A stretch of DNA of 64,000 bases from Chloroflexota bacterium. Its GTDB lineage: Bacteria > Chloroflexota > Dehalococcoidia > Lucifugimonadales > Lucifugimonadaceae. Made by a program: the position numbers and the translations under genes. The notes beneath the pieces were generated by a model. That model worked only from the letters and a program-made list of their open reading frames with translations. It had not been told where the DNA came from and ran no database searches. Below, in pieces: positions 54,314 to 63,614 of the stretch. How positions within the stretch are numbered: the stretch's first letter is position 1; the number at the start of each line of letters is the position of its first letter. Where the stretch lies: contig VXSB01000054.1 of assembly GCA_009838175.1 (NCBI GenBank), forward strand, positions 1 through 64,000, read 5' to 3'.

Positions 54314-55126
54314 TTAGGTGTCCATCTCAGCGTCTTCTTCGGCGCGACGGCGTCGGCGTTCACGGCTTACTACTACCGCGATGACAATGCCGCCGAAGAT
54401 TAGAACGAAAAGGACTGTGATGATGATCGGCACGATTTCGAATTGAGTGCCGGGATCGCGACTGGTGGCGGAGACGTTAACGCCTTCGAGGAGATTTGCG
54501 TCCCAGATTAGGACACCGTCGACTTCACGATTGGCGTTGTGCTCGACGTATTCGCCTGGAAGTTTAAGCGACAGGACGAAAGGCAGATCGAGTTCGCCGA
54601 TGTCAAAAGGTATGTCGCCAGCTAGATCGCCGAGTTCGCCTAGGCCTTCGGCTACCGAGGGATCAGTGGTCTGGTTGAGTTCGACGATCCAGCCATCGTC
54701 ATTTTCTGTGCGGGCAAAATTGAATCTTCCAATGCCTACGGTGTCAGTTAATTCGCCGATTATGGAATTGCCCTCAGACAAGGAAGCTAATGCCGGATCA
54801 TAGGGGTCGAAGTTGGCGCGGATCCTGACACCGGTGTATCCGGCTGCGGAGTACGGTTCTACGGAAACGCCTTCGAGGCCTTCGGATTCCAATTGGTCGC
54901 CGGGCGTGTCTAGAAAGTCGCCGAACGGGTCCTCGCCTCCGAGTTGAGCCATCGACATGATGGTGTCGCTCACGGCTGCAATAAGCTCGATTTCGCCTTC
55001 GCCTTCTTCATTGACGCTGACATTGACCTCCGCTCTGCACGCTGTCAAAGCGACCAACACCGCAGTGGCAAGCAACAGGACGCACAGATATTTCGAAAGT
55101 TGGATTGAAGCGACTGACAGTTTCAT
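54314..55126 (-). CDS. LppM-like lipoprotein with C-terminal membrane anchor
   Basis: A ~270-residue protein. From the ATG at 55126 it has a 29-residue hydrophobic leader ending in the lipobox LTAC, an LppM-like domain (VNVSVNEEGEGEIEL and the strand-rich region), a second hydrophobic helix near the C-terminus and a basic tail. It is predicted to be a bitopic surface protein. An earlier ATG at 55201 overlaps the chrA stop (ATGA) and would give a 25-residue pre-signal stretch; either could be used. Confidence 0.75.
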   Translation of the reverse strand: MKLSVASIQLSKYLCVLLLATAVLVALTACRAEVNVSVNEEGEGEIELIAAVSDTIMSMAQLGGEDPFGDFLDTPGDQLESEGLEGVSVEPYSAAGYTGVRIRANFDPYDPALASLSEGNSIIGELTDTVGIGRFNFARTENDDGWIVELNQTTDPSVAEGLGELGDLAGDIPFDIGELDLPFVLSLKLPGEYVEHNANREVDGVLIWDANLLEGVNVSATSRDPGTQFEIVPIIITVLFVLIFGGIVIAVVVSRERRRRRAEEDAEMDT

Positions 55127-55197
55127 CTTCGGCGTCTTCTCAAATGCAGTAGATCGTTTTGGCTTTACGATACTTCTTTTTCGATTATCGGTGACGT

Positions 55198-56421
55198 TCA
55201 TCTGACTAAGGAAAGGCCTACGCCCGCTGCGGCGCATAGCAATACGACCGCCCACGATGGCAGTTTCCAGAACATCAACAACCCGAACGCCGCTGCTGCG
55301 AGAGCGAAATCGGCTGGATCTTTGATCGAGGAGGTCCAAACCGGATCAAATAGGGCGGCGGCGAGGATGCCGACAACCGCGGCGTTGACGGCCACCAATG
55401 CCGCTCGGAAGTTAGTTGCTTGGCTAAGTCGGTTCCAGAAGGGGAGAATGGCGATGACCAGCAAGAAAGATGGCAGAAAGATTGCGATAAGAGCGATAAG
55501 AGCACCGGGAATACCACCCGGACCGACATCCATGACCGTGCCGAGATACGCAGAGAAAGTGAAAAGGGGACCGGGAATAGCTTGGGCGGTGCCGTAGCCG
55601 GCAATAAACTCCTCTGCGGTTGTCCATCCACTCTCAACCACCTCCGTTTCTAGTGTCGGCAGAACTACATGCCCGCCGCCGAACACTAGCGATCCGCTAC
55701 GAAAGAAGCTGTCGAATATCGCTAGAACATCGAGATCGAGAATGATCCGTGCGAGGGGCAGACCAATCAGCAGCACGAAGAATATGACTGCGAAGACGAT
55801 ACCGATCCATCTAGGGATGTCGTATGCAAAGTCTTCGGTCGGAGATTCTTCGACGTAGTGCCGACATCGCCACCACCCGTAAGCACCAGCGACGAGAATC
55901 ACGATGACGATGCCGAACGCGATAGGGGAGAGTAAGATAGCGATGGCGGCCAAGACAGCAATCGTGGCCCGAGTTTTGTCGGGCGCTAAAGTAGTGCTCA
56001 TCCCCCAAACCGCCTGGGCAACAACGGCGACGGCGGCGATTTTAAGACCGTTGAGCCAATCGCCCTCAAGCAGGTTGTCAAACTCGGCAACGCCGAACCC
56101 GAAGGCGATGAGGATGGCGGCGGATGGTGCAGTGAATGCGATCCAAGCTAGGAGACCGCCGAGGAGACCGCCACGTGTGATGCCAACGGCGATGCCTACT
56201 TGGCTGCTAGTCGGGCCCGGTAGGAAGTGGCACAGAGCAACGAGATCCGAGAAGCGGCGTTCAGATAGCCAGCGCCGGTTTACTACGTATTCTTGGTGGA
56301 AGAATCCGATGTGGGCTATGGGTCCGCCAAATGAGGTGAGCCCAAGGCGCAACGCAACAGCGAAGATCGTGAGGAGGTTGCGGATGCCAGAGGTCGCGCC
56401 GGTTGGGGAGTCTTCAGTCAT
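55198..56421 (-). CDS. chrA: chromate efflux transporter (CHR family)
   Basis: A 407-residue two-domain CHR transporter. Each half carries the family motif: SFGGPIAHIGFFHQEYV in the N-terminal half, and FRSGSLVFGGGHVVLPTLE in the C-terminal half. It exports chromate or a related oxyanion across the inner membrane. The end overlaps a possible upstream start of the lipoprotein gene. Confidence 0.92.
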   Translation of the reverse strand: MTEDSPTGATSGIRNLLTIFAVALRLGLTSFGGPIAHIGFFHQEYVVNRRWLSERRFSDLVALCHFLPGPTSSQVGIAVGITRGGLLGGLLAWIAFTAPSAAILIAFGFGVAEFDNLLEGDWLNGLKIAAVAVVAQAVWGMSTTLAPDKTRATIAVLAAIAILLSPIAFGIVIVILVAGAYGWWRCRHYVEESPTEDFAYDIPRWIGIVFAVIFFVLLIGLPLARIILDLDVLAIFDSFFRSGSLVFGGGHVVLPTLETEVVESGWTTAEEFIAGYGTAQAIPGPLFTFSAYLGTVMDVGPGGIPGALIALIAIFLPSFLLVIAILPFWNRLSQATNFRAALVAVNAAVVGILAAALFDPVWTSSIKDPADFALAAAAFGLLMFWKLPSWAVVLLCAAAGVGLSLVR

Positions 56422-56451
56422 CTTTGAAGTCCTTTCAACCGGTGTTTCGTG

Positions 56452-56474
56452 TTCTGGCCTTCACCGGAATGACC
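56452..56474. repeat. degenerate copy of the 1413-1432 palindrome
   Basis: TTCTGGCCTTCACCGGAATGAC in the gap between chrA and the enolase-superfamily gene resembles the attccggc-tttc-gccggaat unit but one arm has decayed. It suggests the element is dispersed in this genome. Confidence 0.45.
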
Positions 56475-56489
56475 CGGAATGAGGTTACT

Positions 56490-57587
56490 TCAGACTCGGA
56501 ACTCTTCTAGGACGTCCCATTTGGGATCGAGTCCCAAGCCGGGTCGATCTGGGGCGTGGACGTAGCCGTCTTCGATGTACAGCTCATGCTGCCAGATCTT
56601 GCCGTGCATCGGGTCGACGGTGTCTCGGTAATACTCGAGGATCAGACCGTTTGGTATAGCCGCGACAAGGTGGATGTGGACGTATTGCGAGCCGTGGGGT
56701 GCGATGTCGAGATCGTGCGCTTGCGCGAGAGCGCAGACCTTCATAAACTCGGTGATGCCGCCGAGGACGAGGGCGTCGGGCTGCAAAATGTCTACGGCAC
56801 GATGATCGATCATGTCGCGGAAGCCGTATCGGGTGTATTCATTTTCACCGGCTGCGACTGGAACTGAGGTGGCACGCGTTATCTCGCGCTGTCCAATGTA
56901 GTCGTCAGGTTCTACCGGTTCTTCGAACCAGAAAAGGTCGTACTTTTCGGCTTTGCGAGCGAATTCGATTGCTTCGTAGTGACGATAGGCGTTGTTGGCG
57001 TCAACCATAAGGCGTACATCCGGCCCGATGGTCTCCCGGCAAACTCGGACGCGTTCGATGTCTTCGTTGATCGGGACGGCGCCGACTTTGATCTTTACCG
57101 CGCGTGCCCCGAGTTCGACGTTGGACGCCATCTCGGCGGCGAGTTCTTTAAGGCCCTTTCCTTCTTCGTAGTAGCCACCCGCGACGTAGGTGTCGACGCG
57201 GTCAGTGTATCCGCCGAGGAGTTTGTAAACAGGGAGTCCTGCAACCTTGCCCTTGATGTCCCACAACGCGATGTCGATGCCCCCCAGAATCCGTGTGCTG
57301 ATGCCACGCCTTCCAACCAACTTCGGACGCCACATCTCCCTCCAGATGCGCTCGTTGTCGAGCGGATCCATCCCAACCAGCATCTTCTTGAAATGTCCGA
57401 CAAATGCCTCGCCGACTTCAGGACTGGCCTCAATACCTCCTGCGAGTCCGATACCAGTAATGTTCGGATCATCAGTCTCGACGACGACGATGTTCAAGAG
57501 GTTGTGAGTGTAGGTGTAGAGGCCGTTGGTGATGGGGACTTCCCTCGGCCACTTATACATATCTAGTCGTACATCGGTGATCTGCAT
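56490..57587 (-). CDS. mandelate racemase/muconate lactonizing enzyme family protein
   Basis: A 365-residue enolase-superfamily acid-sugar dehydratase-type enzyme. Catalytic positions are readable: K165 and K167 (KIK), D196 in VDANNAY, E222 in FEEPVE, E248 in AGENEYTRYG and H298 in APHGS. That set is typical of the mandelate racemase subgroup, where K-x-K and His act as the bases. The substrate, an acid sugar or hydroxyacid, is not determined. Confidence 0.9.
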   Translation of the reverse strand: MQITDVRLDMYKWPREVPITNGLYTYTHNLLNIVVVETDDPNITGIGLAGGIEASPEVGEAFVGHFKKMLVGMDPLDNERIWREMWRPKLVGRRGISTRILGGIDIALWDIKGKVAGLPVYKLLGGYTDRVDTYVAGGYYEEGKGLKELAAEMASNVELGARAVKIKVGAVPINEDIERVRVCRETIGPDVRLMVDANNAYRHYEAIEFARKAEKYDLFWFEEPVEPDDYIGQREITRATSVPVAAGENEYTRYGFRDMIDHRAVDILQPDALVLGGITEFMKVCALAQAHDLDIAPHGSQYVHIHLVAAIPNGLILEYYRDTVDPMHGKIWQHELYIEDGYVHAPDRPGLGLDPKWDVLEEFRV

Positions 57588-57754
57588 CGTTTCTACCTGC
57601 TGGGGATCGTGTGGGCGATTGTCAACAAGGTTGAATATTAGCGCAGGGGGTTAACCTCGCGTTGAAATCACTCTTTTGACTACCAAACCCGAGACACGAT
57701 CTGACAACGAACCGAGAAACAGAGCGGAGTAGAATTGATACCACGCTGAGGCGT

Positions 57755-57830
57755 GGGCCCGTAGCTCAGGGGTTAGAGCAGTCGGCTCATAACCGATCGG
57801 TCGGGGGTTCGATTCCCTCCGGGCCCACCA
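57755..57830 (+). tRNA. tRNA with CAT anticodon (Met or Ile2)
   Basis: A 76-base cloverleaf with the 3' CCA encoded. The acceptor stem is GGGCCCG with CGGGCCC, and the anticodon CAT is at 57788-57790 in loop CTCATAA. The short D-loop and the variable loop resemble E. coli tRNA-Ile2 (lysidine-modified CAT) more than elongator tRNA-Met, but discrimination by eye is not firm. The open frame antisense to it is spurious. Confidence 0.92.
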
Positions 57831-57999
57831 AATTCGTTTCAATTCGAGCGCGACTCGCTCGTGGCGTGCATCGCTTGCCCTGTGGATGTTTCTGGGTTCG
57901 ACGTTGGCGCAGGGGTAAGTGATGATGGTTTTAGTTGTGAGTTGTGTTTCCGACATCGGCTATGACTCACACGAGTCGGGCTGTGCCAAGCGCCTCCAA

Positions 58000-58005
58000 T
58001 ATAAT
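58000..58005 (+). promoter_or_regulatory. -10 of the RND/SMT operon, likely near-leaderless
   Basis: TATAAT ends eight bases before the ATG at 58014. Its expected transcription start is at about 58012. There is no Shine-Dalgarno sequence in front of this ATG, which fits a leaderless or near-leaderless mRNA. Confidence 0.5.
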
Positions 58006-58013
58006 CCTGTGTC

Positions 58014-60497
58014 ATGGGCACGATCTTGGACAGGTTAAGTTTGGTTGTCACAGTTCGTCCGTGGATCACGGTCATTGTTCTCCTTATCGTTACCGTCGTT
58101 TTAGGCTTCGGCTCGACGTTGCGGGCACCGCCGACGGAGGGTGCTAGCGTAGCGTTCCTACCTCCCGGACACGCCATTGCCAACGCTACGCGCGATATAG
58201 ACGAGTTCTTCGGGGATTCTGGCGAGATCAGCATCGTGACGCTGTTGTTCCGCGGAGATGCGATCACTCCAGACGGTCTTGCCCAGATGGATGCTTTGAT
58301 CGGTGAGATCATCAGCGACCCGAAAGTGAGCGAATTGTTAGTGCCAGTCGGTGCAGTGGTCTCTCCCTCATCAATTATTGGAGGTCTAGCGCAGGCGCAA
58401 GGGTTGGATGGGATCAATCAAGCTGTGATTGATGCGGCGCGTGGAGTACCTGAGATTGCGGGCGCGATCGATGCGCTGACCGGAACCGATACGAACGGCA
58501 CGAAGGTGGCGATCGCCAACATCCGTCTTGGCGACACTGGCGACGAACGGATCCAAGAAGCTGAGCGGCGGATTTACGAGTTGGCCGATGAAGACGAAGG
58601 CCCGCTAAGCGTGAGCAGCTTGTCCCCAGTGATCGTTGAGGATGAATATACCGAGGCTACGGAGTCGGGGTTGGCTCCGTTATTGGGGCTAGCGCTGCTA
58701 CTTATCGCCTTGCTGTTGCTGCTCTTCACGCGCACTTTTTCAGATATGCTACTGACGCTGATTGGACTGATTGTCTCAATAGCGTGGATCGTCGGAGCGG
58801 AGGGTTGGCTCGGCCCGAACGGACTTAGTCTGATAGGCCCTCCGAGTTCACTCACCGCTATGATCCCGGTGATCGTCATCAGCTTGACGGTGGACTACGC
58901 GATCCAAGCAATCTCGCACTACCGAGAACAGCGACTTGAAGGCTTACCGGTTGTGCAGGCGGTTCGTACAGGGCTTCGTCACGTCACTATTCCGTTGACG
59001 TTGGCTGCGGTAACCACTATCGTCAGCTTTTTGGCAACCCTTTTCTCTCCAATCGGAGTGATCGGCGACTTCGGCATCGTTGCAGGGCTGGGCGTGGGAT
59101 TGAGTTTGATTGTGATGCTGACGTTGATCCCTGCAGGTCGGACGATAATTGACCGTCGGCGCGAGGCGCGCGGCAAGTTGACTCCGCCGAGAGCAATCTC
59201 GAACGCGTTACCGGGAATCACCCCGATTGCAGAGATGCTAGGAAGAAGCGTCACGCGTTGGCCGATTCCATTCCTCCTCGCCGTGATCGCGGTGACAATA
59301 GGGCTCGGTTACGCTGCCACAGGACTGAAGTATGAGTTCAGCATCAAGGACATTCTTCCACGTGGGGGCAGCGTCCTAAGGGACATGAATACCCTCGAGT
59401 CAGCTGTCGGTGGATCGACAGAAATCGCTAGCATACTCGTGAAGGCCGAGGTCACAGAAATTCGCACACTTCTGAATCTTGAAGACCTCACGACTGCCTT
59501 CGCTGACGAAGCCCAACGTCCTTCGGCTGCGGCGGGCCCGATCCAGTCTTCGTACTACGTTTACCTTTACGACTGGATCGAAGACAGCGGGGAGCCCGGG
59601 GACAAATACGATCCGGAACTCGCGACAATGTTCCAAAAAGCGTCTGAGGGCGTGCATCTCGATCCGGGACTTATGCAACAGTTGCTCGACAGACTCGGTG
59701 CTGAGGAACCCGAACTAGCGCGGTTCCTAGTCAATGACCCCAACGGTATAGACGCGATGCTGTTGCAATATCCAAGCTTCTTGGGCGAACCCGAAGAAAC
59801 GAGGATGATGCAGGGTCAGATTGAGGCGCTGTGGCAAGGCGACGACACCGCTGTTACTGCCACATCGGACACCATCATATCCGTCGCCGTCACGGATCAG
59901 ATAACAGACCGACAGACGGAGGCCATTGGCACTACGGTCGCCGTGGCACTGGGCATTCTCGCGATCTTTTTTTGGGTTACATTGCGCCAACCCGCGTTGG
60001 GCGTGGTCGCGGTGGCACCGATCGTGCTCGTTTTGTTCTGTGTATTAGGCACGATGGCGCTCCTAGATATTCCTTACACGCTGATCACTTCGATCATCAC
60101 TTCGCTTTCGATCGGTATTGGAGTGGACTACACGATCCATGTGATCCACCGCTATCGCGAAGAATTCGCGCGCCAACGCGATCCTGAGCAAGCAGCAATT
60201 CGCACCTTAACGACGACCGGTTCGGCGCTACTCGGATCAGCCTTGACGACGGCGTTGGGTTTTGGTGTTCTTATCGCTTCGCCACTGCTGGCGTCGCAAC
60301 AGTTCGGCATCACCGCCACCATCACGATCGTCTACTCGCTCATGGTTTCCATCTTTGTAGTGCTTCCTGCGATGGTGGTCTGGGGCGCGTACCAGAACAT
60401 GCGGTTACGGTCCATGGTCGAGCGAGAGTGGGCGGAACTCGACGTCGCTATGGAAGGCATCTACCAGCAGTACGAGCGAGAAGAGGAATCCTCGTAG
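58014..60497 (+). CDS. RND/MMPL family transporter (HAE3-like)
   Basis: An 827-residue inner-membrane transporter with two repeats. Each has one leading membrane segment, a large extracytoplasmic loop and five further segments. The MMPL-type central parts read VISLTVDYAIQAISHYREQ and SIGIGVDYTIHVIHRYREE. HAE3-group proteins, including the hopanoid exporter HpnN, move lipids, and bacterial sterol transporter BstA is also RND type. It is followed 11 bases later by a sterol methyltransferase homologue, so export of a methylated sterol or triterpene is a plausible role (inference). Confidence 0.88.
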   Translation: MGTILDRLSLVVTVRPWITVIVLLIVTVVLGFGSTLRAPPTEGASVAFLPPGHAIANATRDIDEFFGDSGEISIVTLLFRGDAITPDGLAQMDALIGEIISDPKVSELLVPVGAVVSPSSIIGGLAQAQGLDGINQAVIDAARGVPEIAGAIDALTGTDTNGTKVAIANIRLGDTGDERIQEAERRIYELADEDEGPLSVSSLSPVIVEDEYTEATESGLAPLLGLALLLIALLLLLFTRTFSDMLLTLIGLIVSIAWIVGAEGWLGPNGLSLIGPPSSLTAMIPVIVISLTVDYAIQAISHYREQRLEGLPVVQAVRTGLRHVTIPLTLAAVTTIVSFLATLFSPIGVIGDFGIVAGLGVGLSLIVMLTLIPAGRTIIDRRREARGKLTPPRAISNALPGITPIAEMLGRSVTRWPIPFLLAVIAVTIGLGYAATGLKYEFSIKDILPRGGSVLRDMNTLESAVGGSTEIASILVKAEVTEIRTLLNLEDLTTAFADEAQRPSAAAGPIQSSYYVYLYDWIEDSGEPGDKYDPELATMFQKASEGVHLDPGLMQQLLDRLGAEEPELARFLVNDPNGIDAMLLQYPSFLGEPEETRMMQGQIEALWQGDDTAVTATSDTIISVAVTDQITDRQTEAIGTTVAVALGILAIFFWVTLRQPALGVVAVAPIVLVLFCVLGTMALLDIPYTLITSIITSLSIGIGVDYTIHVIHRYREEFARQRDPEQAAIRTLTTTGSALLGSALTTALGFGVLIASPLLASQQFGITATITIVYSLMVSIFVVLPAMVVWGAYQNMRLRSMVEREWAELDVAMEGIYQQYEREEESS

Positions 60498-60508
60498 GAA
60501 AAAGGCGC

Positions 60509-61546
60509 ATGCAACTCCGCAAATTGTCCAATGACCTTAAATCCGCATACCGCGGGTCGGATGTTCGTGGTCGGGTGGATCAATTCGATGGGTGGATGGA
60601 GAGAGCACACTCCGATGATGCTGGCTCGAATGGCTATGACCACGCGGCAACGGTCAAGGAATACTACGACCTCTGTAACGAGTTCATGGTTTTCGGATGG
60701 AGCGACTCCTTGCACTTTGCACCGTTATCGCCCCGGGAGAGCCTAGAGGAATCCCAGATCCGGCACCAGCGACTGATGATTGACAAGCTAGCGTTGCACG
60801 AAGGGATGAATGTGATCGATGTCGGTTGCGGTACCGGCGGTCCGATGCGCCGCGTCGTCCGAGAGGCCGGCGTCCGGGTAGTCGGGGTGAATATCAGTGA
60901 AGTCCAGTTGGCGAAGGCGAAATCATTGAATGCTGAAGCGGGGATCGACCACATGGTCGACTACCTTGAATGCAGTTTCATGGACATGGGCAGCATCGCG
61001 GACGACACATTCGACCGGGGATACGCGATCGAATCTACGTGCCATGCATCAGACAAAGCGGGGGCATTCGCCGAGATCTACCGCGTTCTGAAACCCGGAG
61101 CACTATTCTGGGGTCAGGAAATGTGCATGACAGGCAAGTTTGATCCCGGCATTGGTCAGCACCAGACCATCAAAAATGATTTGATGCTTGGCATCGCGCT
61201 CAACGATATCGCGACCATGGGCGAGGTGAATAGCGCACTTGAAACGGCGGGATTTCAGGTCATCGAGGCAAAGGATCGGGCCGTCGAGGAGAACGGTCCC
61301 ACCACGCCGTGGTATCAACCCATGGAGGCTGGGAGCAGAACGTTGGACAACGCCTTCCGCAGGATTCCGCTAGGTCGCAAAGCGCTACTCGGGACGTCTA
61401 AGCTGGCCGAAACACTGGGGATGTTCCCGAAGGGTTCCGCAGATGTCATCGGGTTGTTAGATCGTACCGCCAGAGCTTATGTCGCAGGCGGGAAGGCCGG
61501 GGTATTCACACCGTTGTACTGTTTCCTGGCTCGCAAACCCCTTTAG
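60509..61546 (+). CDS. sterol C-24 methyltransferase homologue (Erg6/SMT-like)
   Basis: A 345-residue SAM-dependent methyltransferase that aligns by eye with fungal and plant SMT over its whole length. The aromatic substrate region YYDLCNEFMVFGWSDSLHF (52-70) corresponds to YEYGWG-x-SFHF. SAM motif I is VIDVGCGTGGP at 102-112. YAIESTCHA at 172-180 matches the SMT YAIEATCHA. EIYRVLKPG and PWYQPM follow. The C-terminal sterol-methyltransferase domain ends with VAGGKAGVFTPLYCFLARKP at 325-344. It would methylate an unsaturated side chain of a sterol or triterpenoid. The ATG has AGGAAAAAGG upstream. It is an operon partner of the RND gene and faces the P450. Confidence 0.85.
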   Translation: MQLRKLSNDLKSAYRGSDVRGRVDQFDGWMERAHSDDAGSNGYDHAATVKEYYDLCNEFMVFGWSDSLHFAPLSPRESLEESQIRHQRLMIDKLALHEGMNVIDVGCGTGGPMRRVVREAGVRVVGVNISEVQLAKAKSLNAEAGIDHMVDYLECSFMDMGSIADDTFDRGYAIESTCHASDKAGAFAEIYRVLKPGALFWGQEMCMTGKFDPGIGQHQTIKNDLMLGIALNDIATMGEVNSALETAGFQVIEAKDRAVEENGPTTPWYQPMEAGSRTLDNAFRRIPLGRKALLGTSKLAETLGMFPKGSADVIGLLDRTARAYVAGGKAGVFTPLYCFLARKPL

Positions 61547-61586
61547 ACCTTTTACCTGCCAGTCTCAAGGACGCTTCCGAGGCGCG

Positions 61587-63614
61587 TTAGACGGGTATCT
61601 CGCGCCTCTGCTCTGTGACTAGGAACTTGAGCTTCTTGTCTACAGACAGCGACGGGAACGGACTGATTTTGAACTTGTGGTTAGCGGGCACCTCAAGCGT
61701 GAAATAATGCGCGATCATCAACGCGTTGACGGCGAGTTGGAGTTCCATCCATCGAGAACCGAGACAAGTGTGTGTGCCGAGACCGTAGGGTGCGTACCCG
61801 GGGCTGAGATGCTCGTTGCGCGGAGGCAGATAGCGGTCGATGTCGAACTTGTATGGATCGGGAAAGAAGTCTTCCATATAGTGCGTTGCTGCTTGGGCGA
61901 TGTGGACGGGCGTACCTTCCTCTAGTTCGTAACCCTCGACGGAACACGTATTCATCACTGTTCGAAGCGACATTGGGACAATTGCGTAAAGCCGCAAGGT
62001 CTCCATGATGAAGCGGCGAGTGACATCTATTGCTTCTGGGGTGTAAGCATTGTTATCCGGGTCGCCATCTGCGAAGAGGGCGTCCGCTTCCAGTTGGATT
62101 TGTTTGTACAACTCTGGCTGCGACGCCATGGCGTATACGACGAAGCCGAGGCCATCGCCAAGGTAGACGCTGGCAATAAGCGCTGCCGAAAAAACGAATC
62201 CAAGGTTGGATTCAGGTAGGAACTGGGGATCACTGGCATGAAGGCTGAGCAGGTCATCCGCAAGGTCGCGAGGGCATCCGGCGCGCTGGGCCGGGGTATG
62301 AATGCTCTGGACCCTTTCGACGAGCTCGTAGATCTTCTTCTTTTTGCGCCTCATACCCGGTGTATTCAGCAGAAACTTGGGCAACACCTTCACCACGTGA
62401 GTGCTGAGCGCGCGTGTCTTGAAGTCGATGAGGTCGTCGATTAGATCCTGCGAATCGACGCTGATCATGATCGGAGACATCTGTGAATTGACCAGAAGTC
62501 GGCACGTCCGAGTTGCGGGGAGCGCATCCCCTACGGACCAATTCGACATATACGTTCGGGCTTGTTGGTAGAGGGTTTGAAGGTGGCTTTCCAATCTCGT
62601 TCTGGAGTATGCCGAACTCATTGATTTGCGGTATCGGAAATGATCGGCGCCATCCAGCGCGGGCAGTATTCCAGATGCGCCGTAGACCTTCTCGAAGTCT
62701 TGGAGGTAGTCCCTGGCTCTAAGGTAGTTGCGCCCATGTCGATGCACCCAGTAATTCGTCTCCGCACCGGCAAGAACGGTGATGGGGCGCTTCTGAAACG
62801 GCGGTCGGATCTGATAGACCGGACCATGCTTTTCCGCGATATCAGCGAACAACGCGTTAAGGTTGCCATCGCGAACGTGTCGATTGAACACCAATTCACG
62901 GAGTGGAACGACCGGAATCGGCTTAGATAAAGAAGGTCGTCGAAGCGCCGGCCCCACCATATTGTGTGCAACCGCTTCGCCGATCGCACGGGCGATCAAA
63001 TCCATCCTGCAAACTTGCTCGATCCGCTCCTCAGACTCCTCATCCAGTTGGAATATGAACCGAATAACATCACAGGTATTGATCAGAGAGATGATGATGA
63101 TGTCTCTGGGGTCAGGAATCTCGTTATTGAAGATCACATTGGTGATACGCGCCTTGACGAACTGAGTCGCGGTGCCGTCTTGGGAACCGGTCATCATCTC
63201 TGACTGCCACACTCTGCTGGACAGTGTCCAGTAGTCTCCTTCGTGATGATCGAGAATCTCTAGATCGACCAATCGTCCCAAGACCGAATCGATAACGGCA
63301 TCCGCGTGTGAAGCAAAACGCTCGATCCAATATTGGGCGTCGTGTTGAGCTGTTTCAGATCCGATCGCCTTAAGGAAGGGGTCGAGCACGGGATCGCCGG
63401 TCTCTGTTTCGTCGATAAGGAACAGAGATTCCATATCGGTGTCGATACGAGATTGGAGTGACAGTTCAGCGAGCACGGCTCCTACGACGGCACAGTTCAA
63501 ATCCCAACCAGCTATTTGGCGAAAGTAGCCAGTCTCCTCGTTAAGGAGCATCAAAATAAGCTCTTGGGGCAGAGTGAGTTGTTGGGTTGCCGTATCGTCT
63601 GTAGTGAGAGTCAT
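61587..63614 (-). CDS. GPP34 (GOLPH3-like)-cytochrome P450 fusion
   Basis: A ~675-residue protein. Residues ~10-220 match the GPP34/GOLPH3 family: LTLPQELILMLLNEETGYF, GAVLAELSLQSRI, TGDPVLDPFLKAI, YWIERFASH, and an ISLINTCDVI segment. In eukaryotes this fold binds PI4P. The rest is a P450: G-x-x-H-FRYRK C-helix, ETLRLY (E538 and R541), FDIDRYLP and the heme loop PYGLGTHTCLG with C617. The I-helix sequence around 481 (ASVYLGDGLG) lacks the usual acid-Thr pair. The start is the ATG with AGGAG eight bases upstream. A GTG at 63632 also opens the frame. Confidence 0.82.
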   Translation of the reverse strand: MTLTTDDTATQQLTLPQELILMLLNEETGYFRQIAGWDLNCAVVGAVLAELSLQSRIDTDMESLFLIDETETGDPVLDPFLKAIGSETAQHDAQYWIERFASHADAVIDSVLGRLVDLEILDHHEGDYWTLSSRVWQSEMMTGSQDGTATQFVKARITNVIFNNEIPDPRDIIIISLINTCDVIRFIFQLDEESEERIEQVCRMDLIARAIGEAVAHNMVGPALRRPSLSKPIPVVPLRELVFNRHVRDGNLNALFADIAEKHGPVYQIRPPFQKRPITVLAGAETNYWVHRHGRNYLRARDYLQDFEKVYGASGILPALDGADHFRYRKSMSSAYSRTRLESHLQTLYQQARTYMSNWSVGDALPATRTCRLLVNSQMSPIMISVDSQDLIDDLIDFKTRALSTHVVKVLPKFLLNTPGMRRKKKKIYELVERVQSIHTPAQRAGCPRDLADDLLSLHASDPQFLPESNLGFVFSAALIASVYLGDGLGFVVYAMASQPELYKQIQLEADALFADGDPDNNAYTPEAIDVTRRFIMETLRLYAIVPMSLRTVMNTCSVEGYELEEGTPVHIAQAATHYMEDFFPDPYKFDIDRYLPPRNEHLSPGYAPYGLGTHTCLGSRWMELQLAVNALMIAHYFTLEVPANHKFKISPFPSLSVDKKLKFLVTEQRREIPV

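Noticed and set aside
57651-57956. 101-residue minus-strand frame containing WWARRESNPRP
   Set aside because: This is the well-known false translation antisense to a tRNA; the real feature is the tRNA at 57755-57830.
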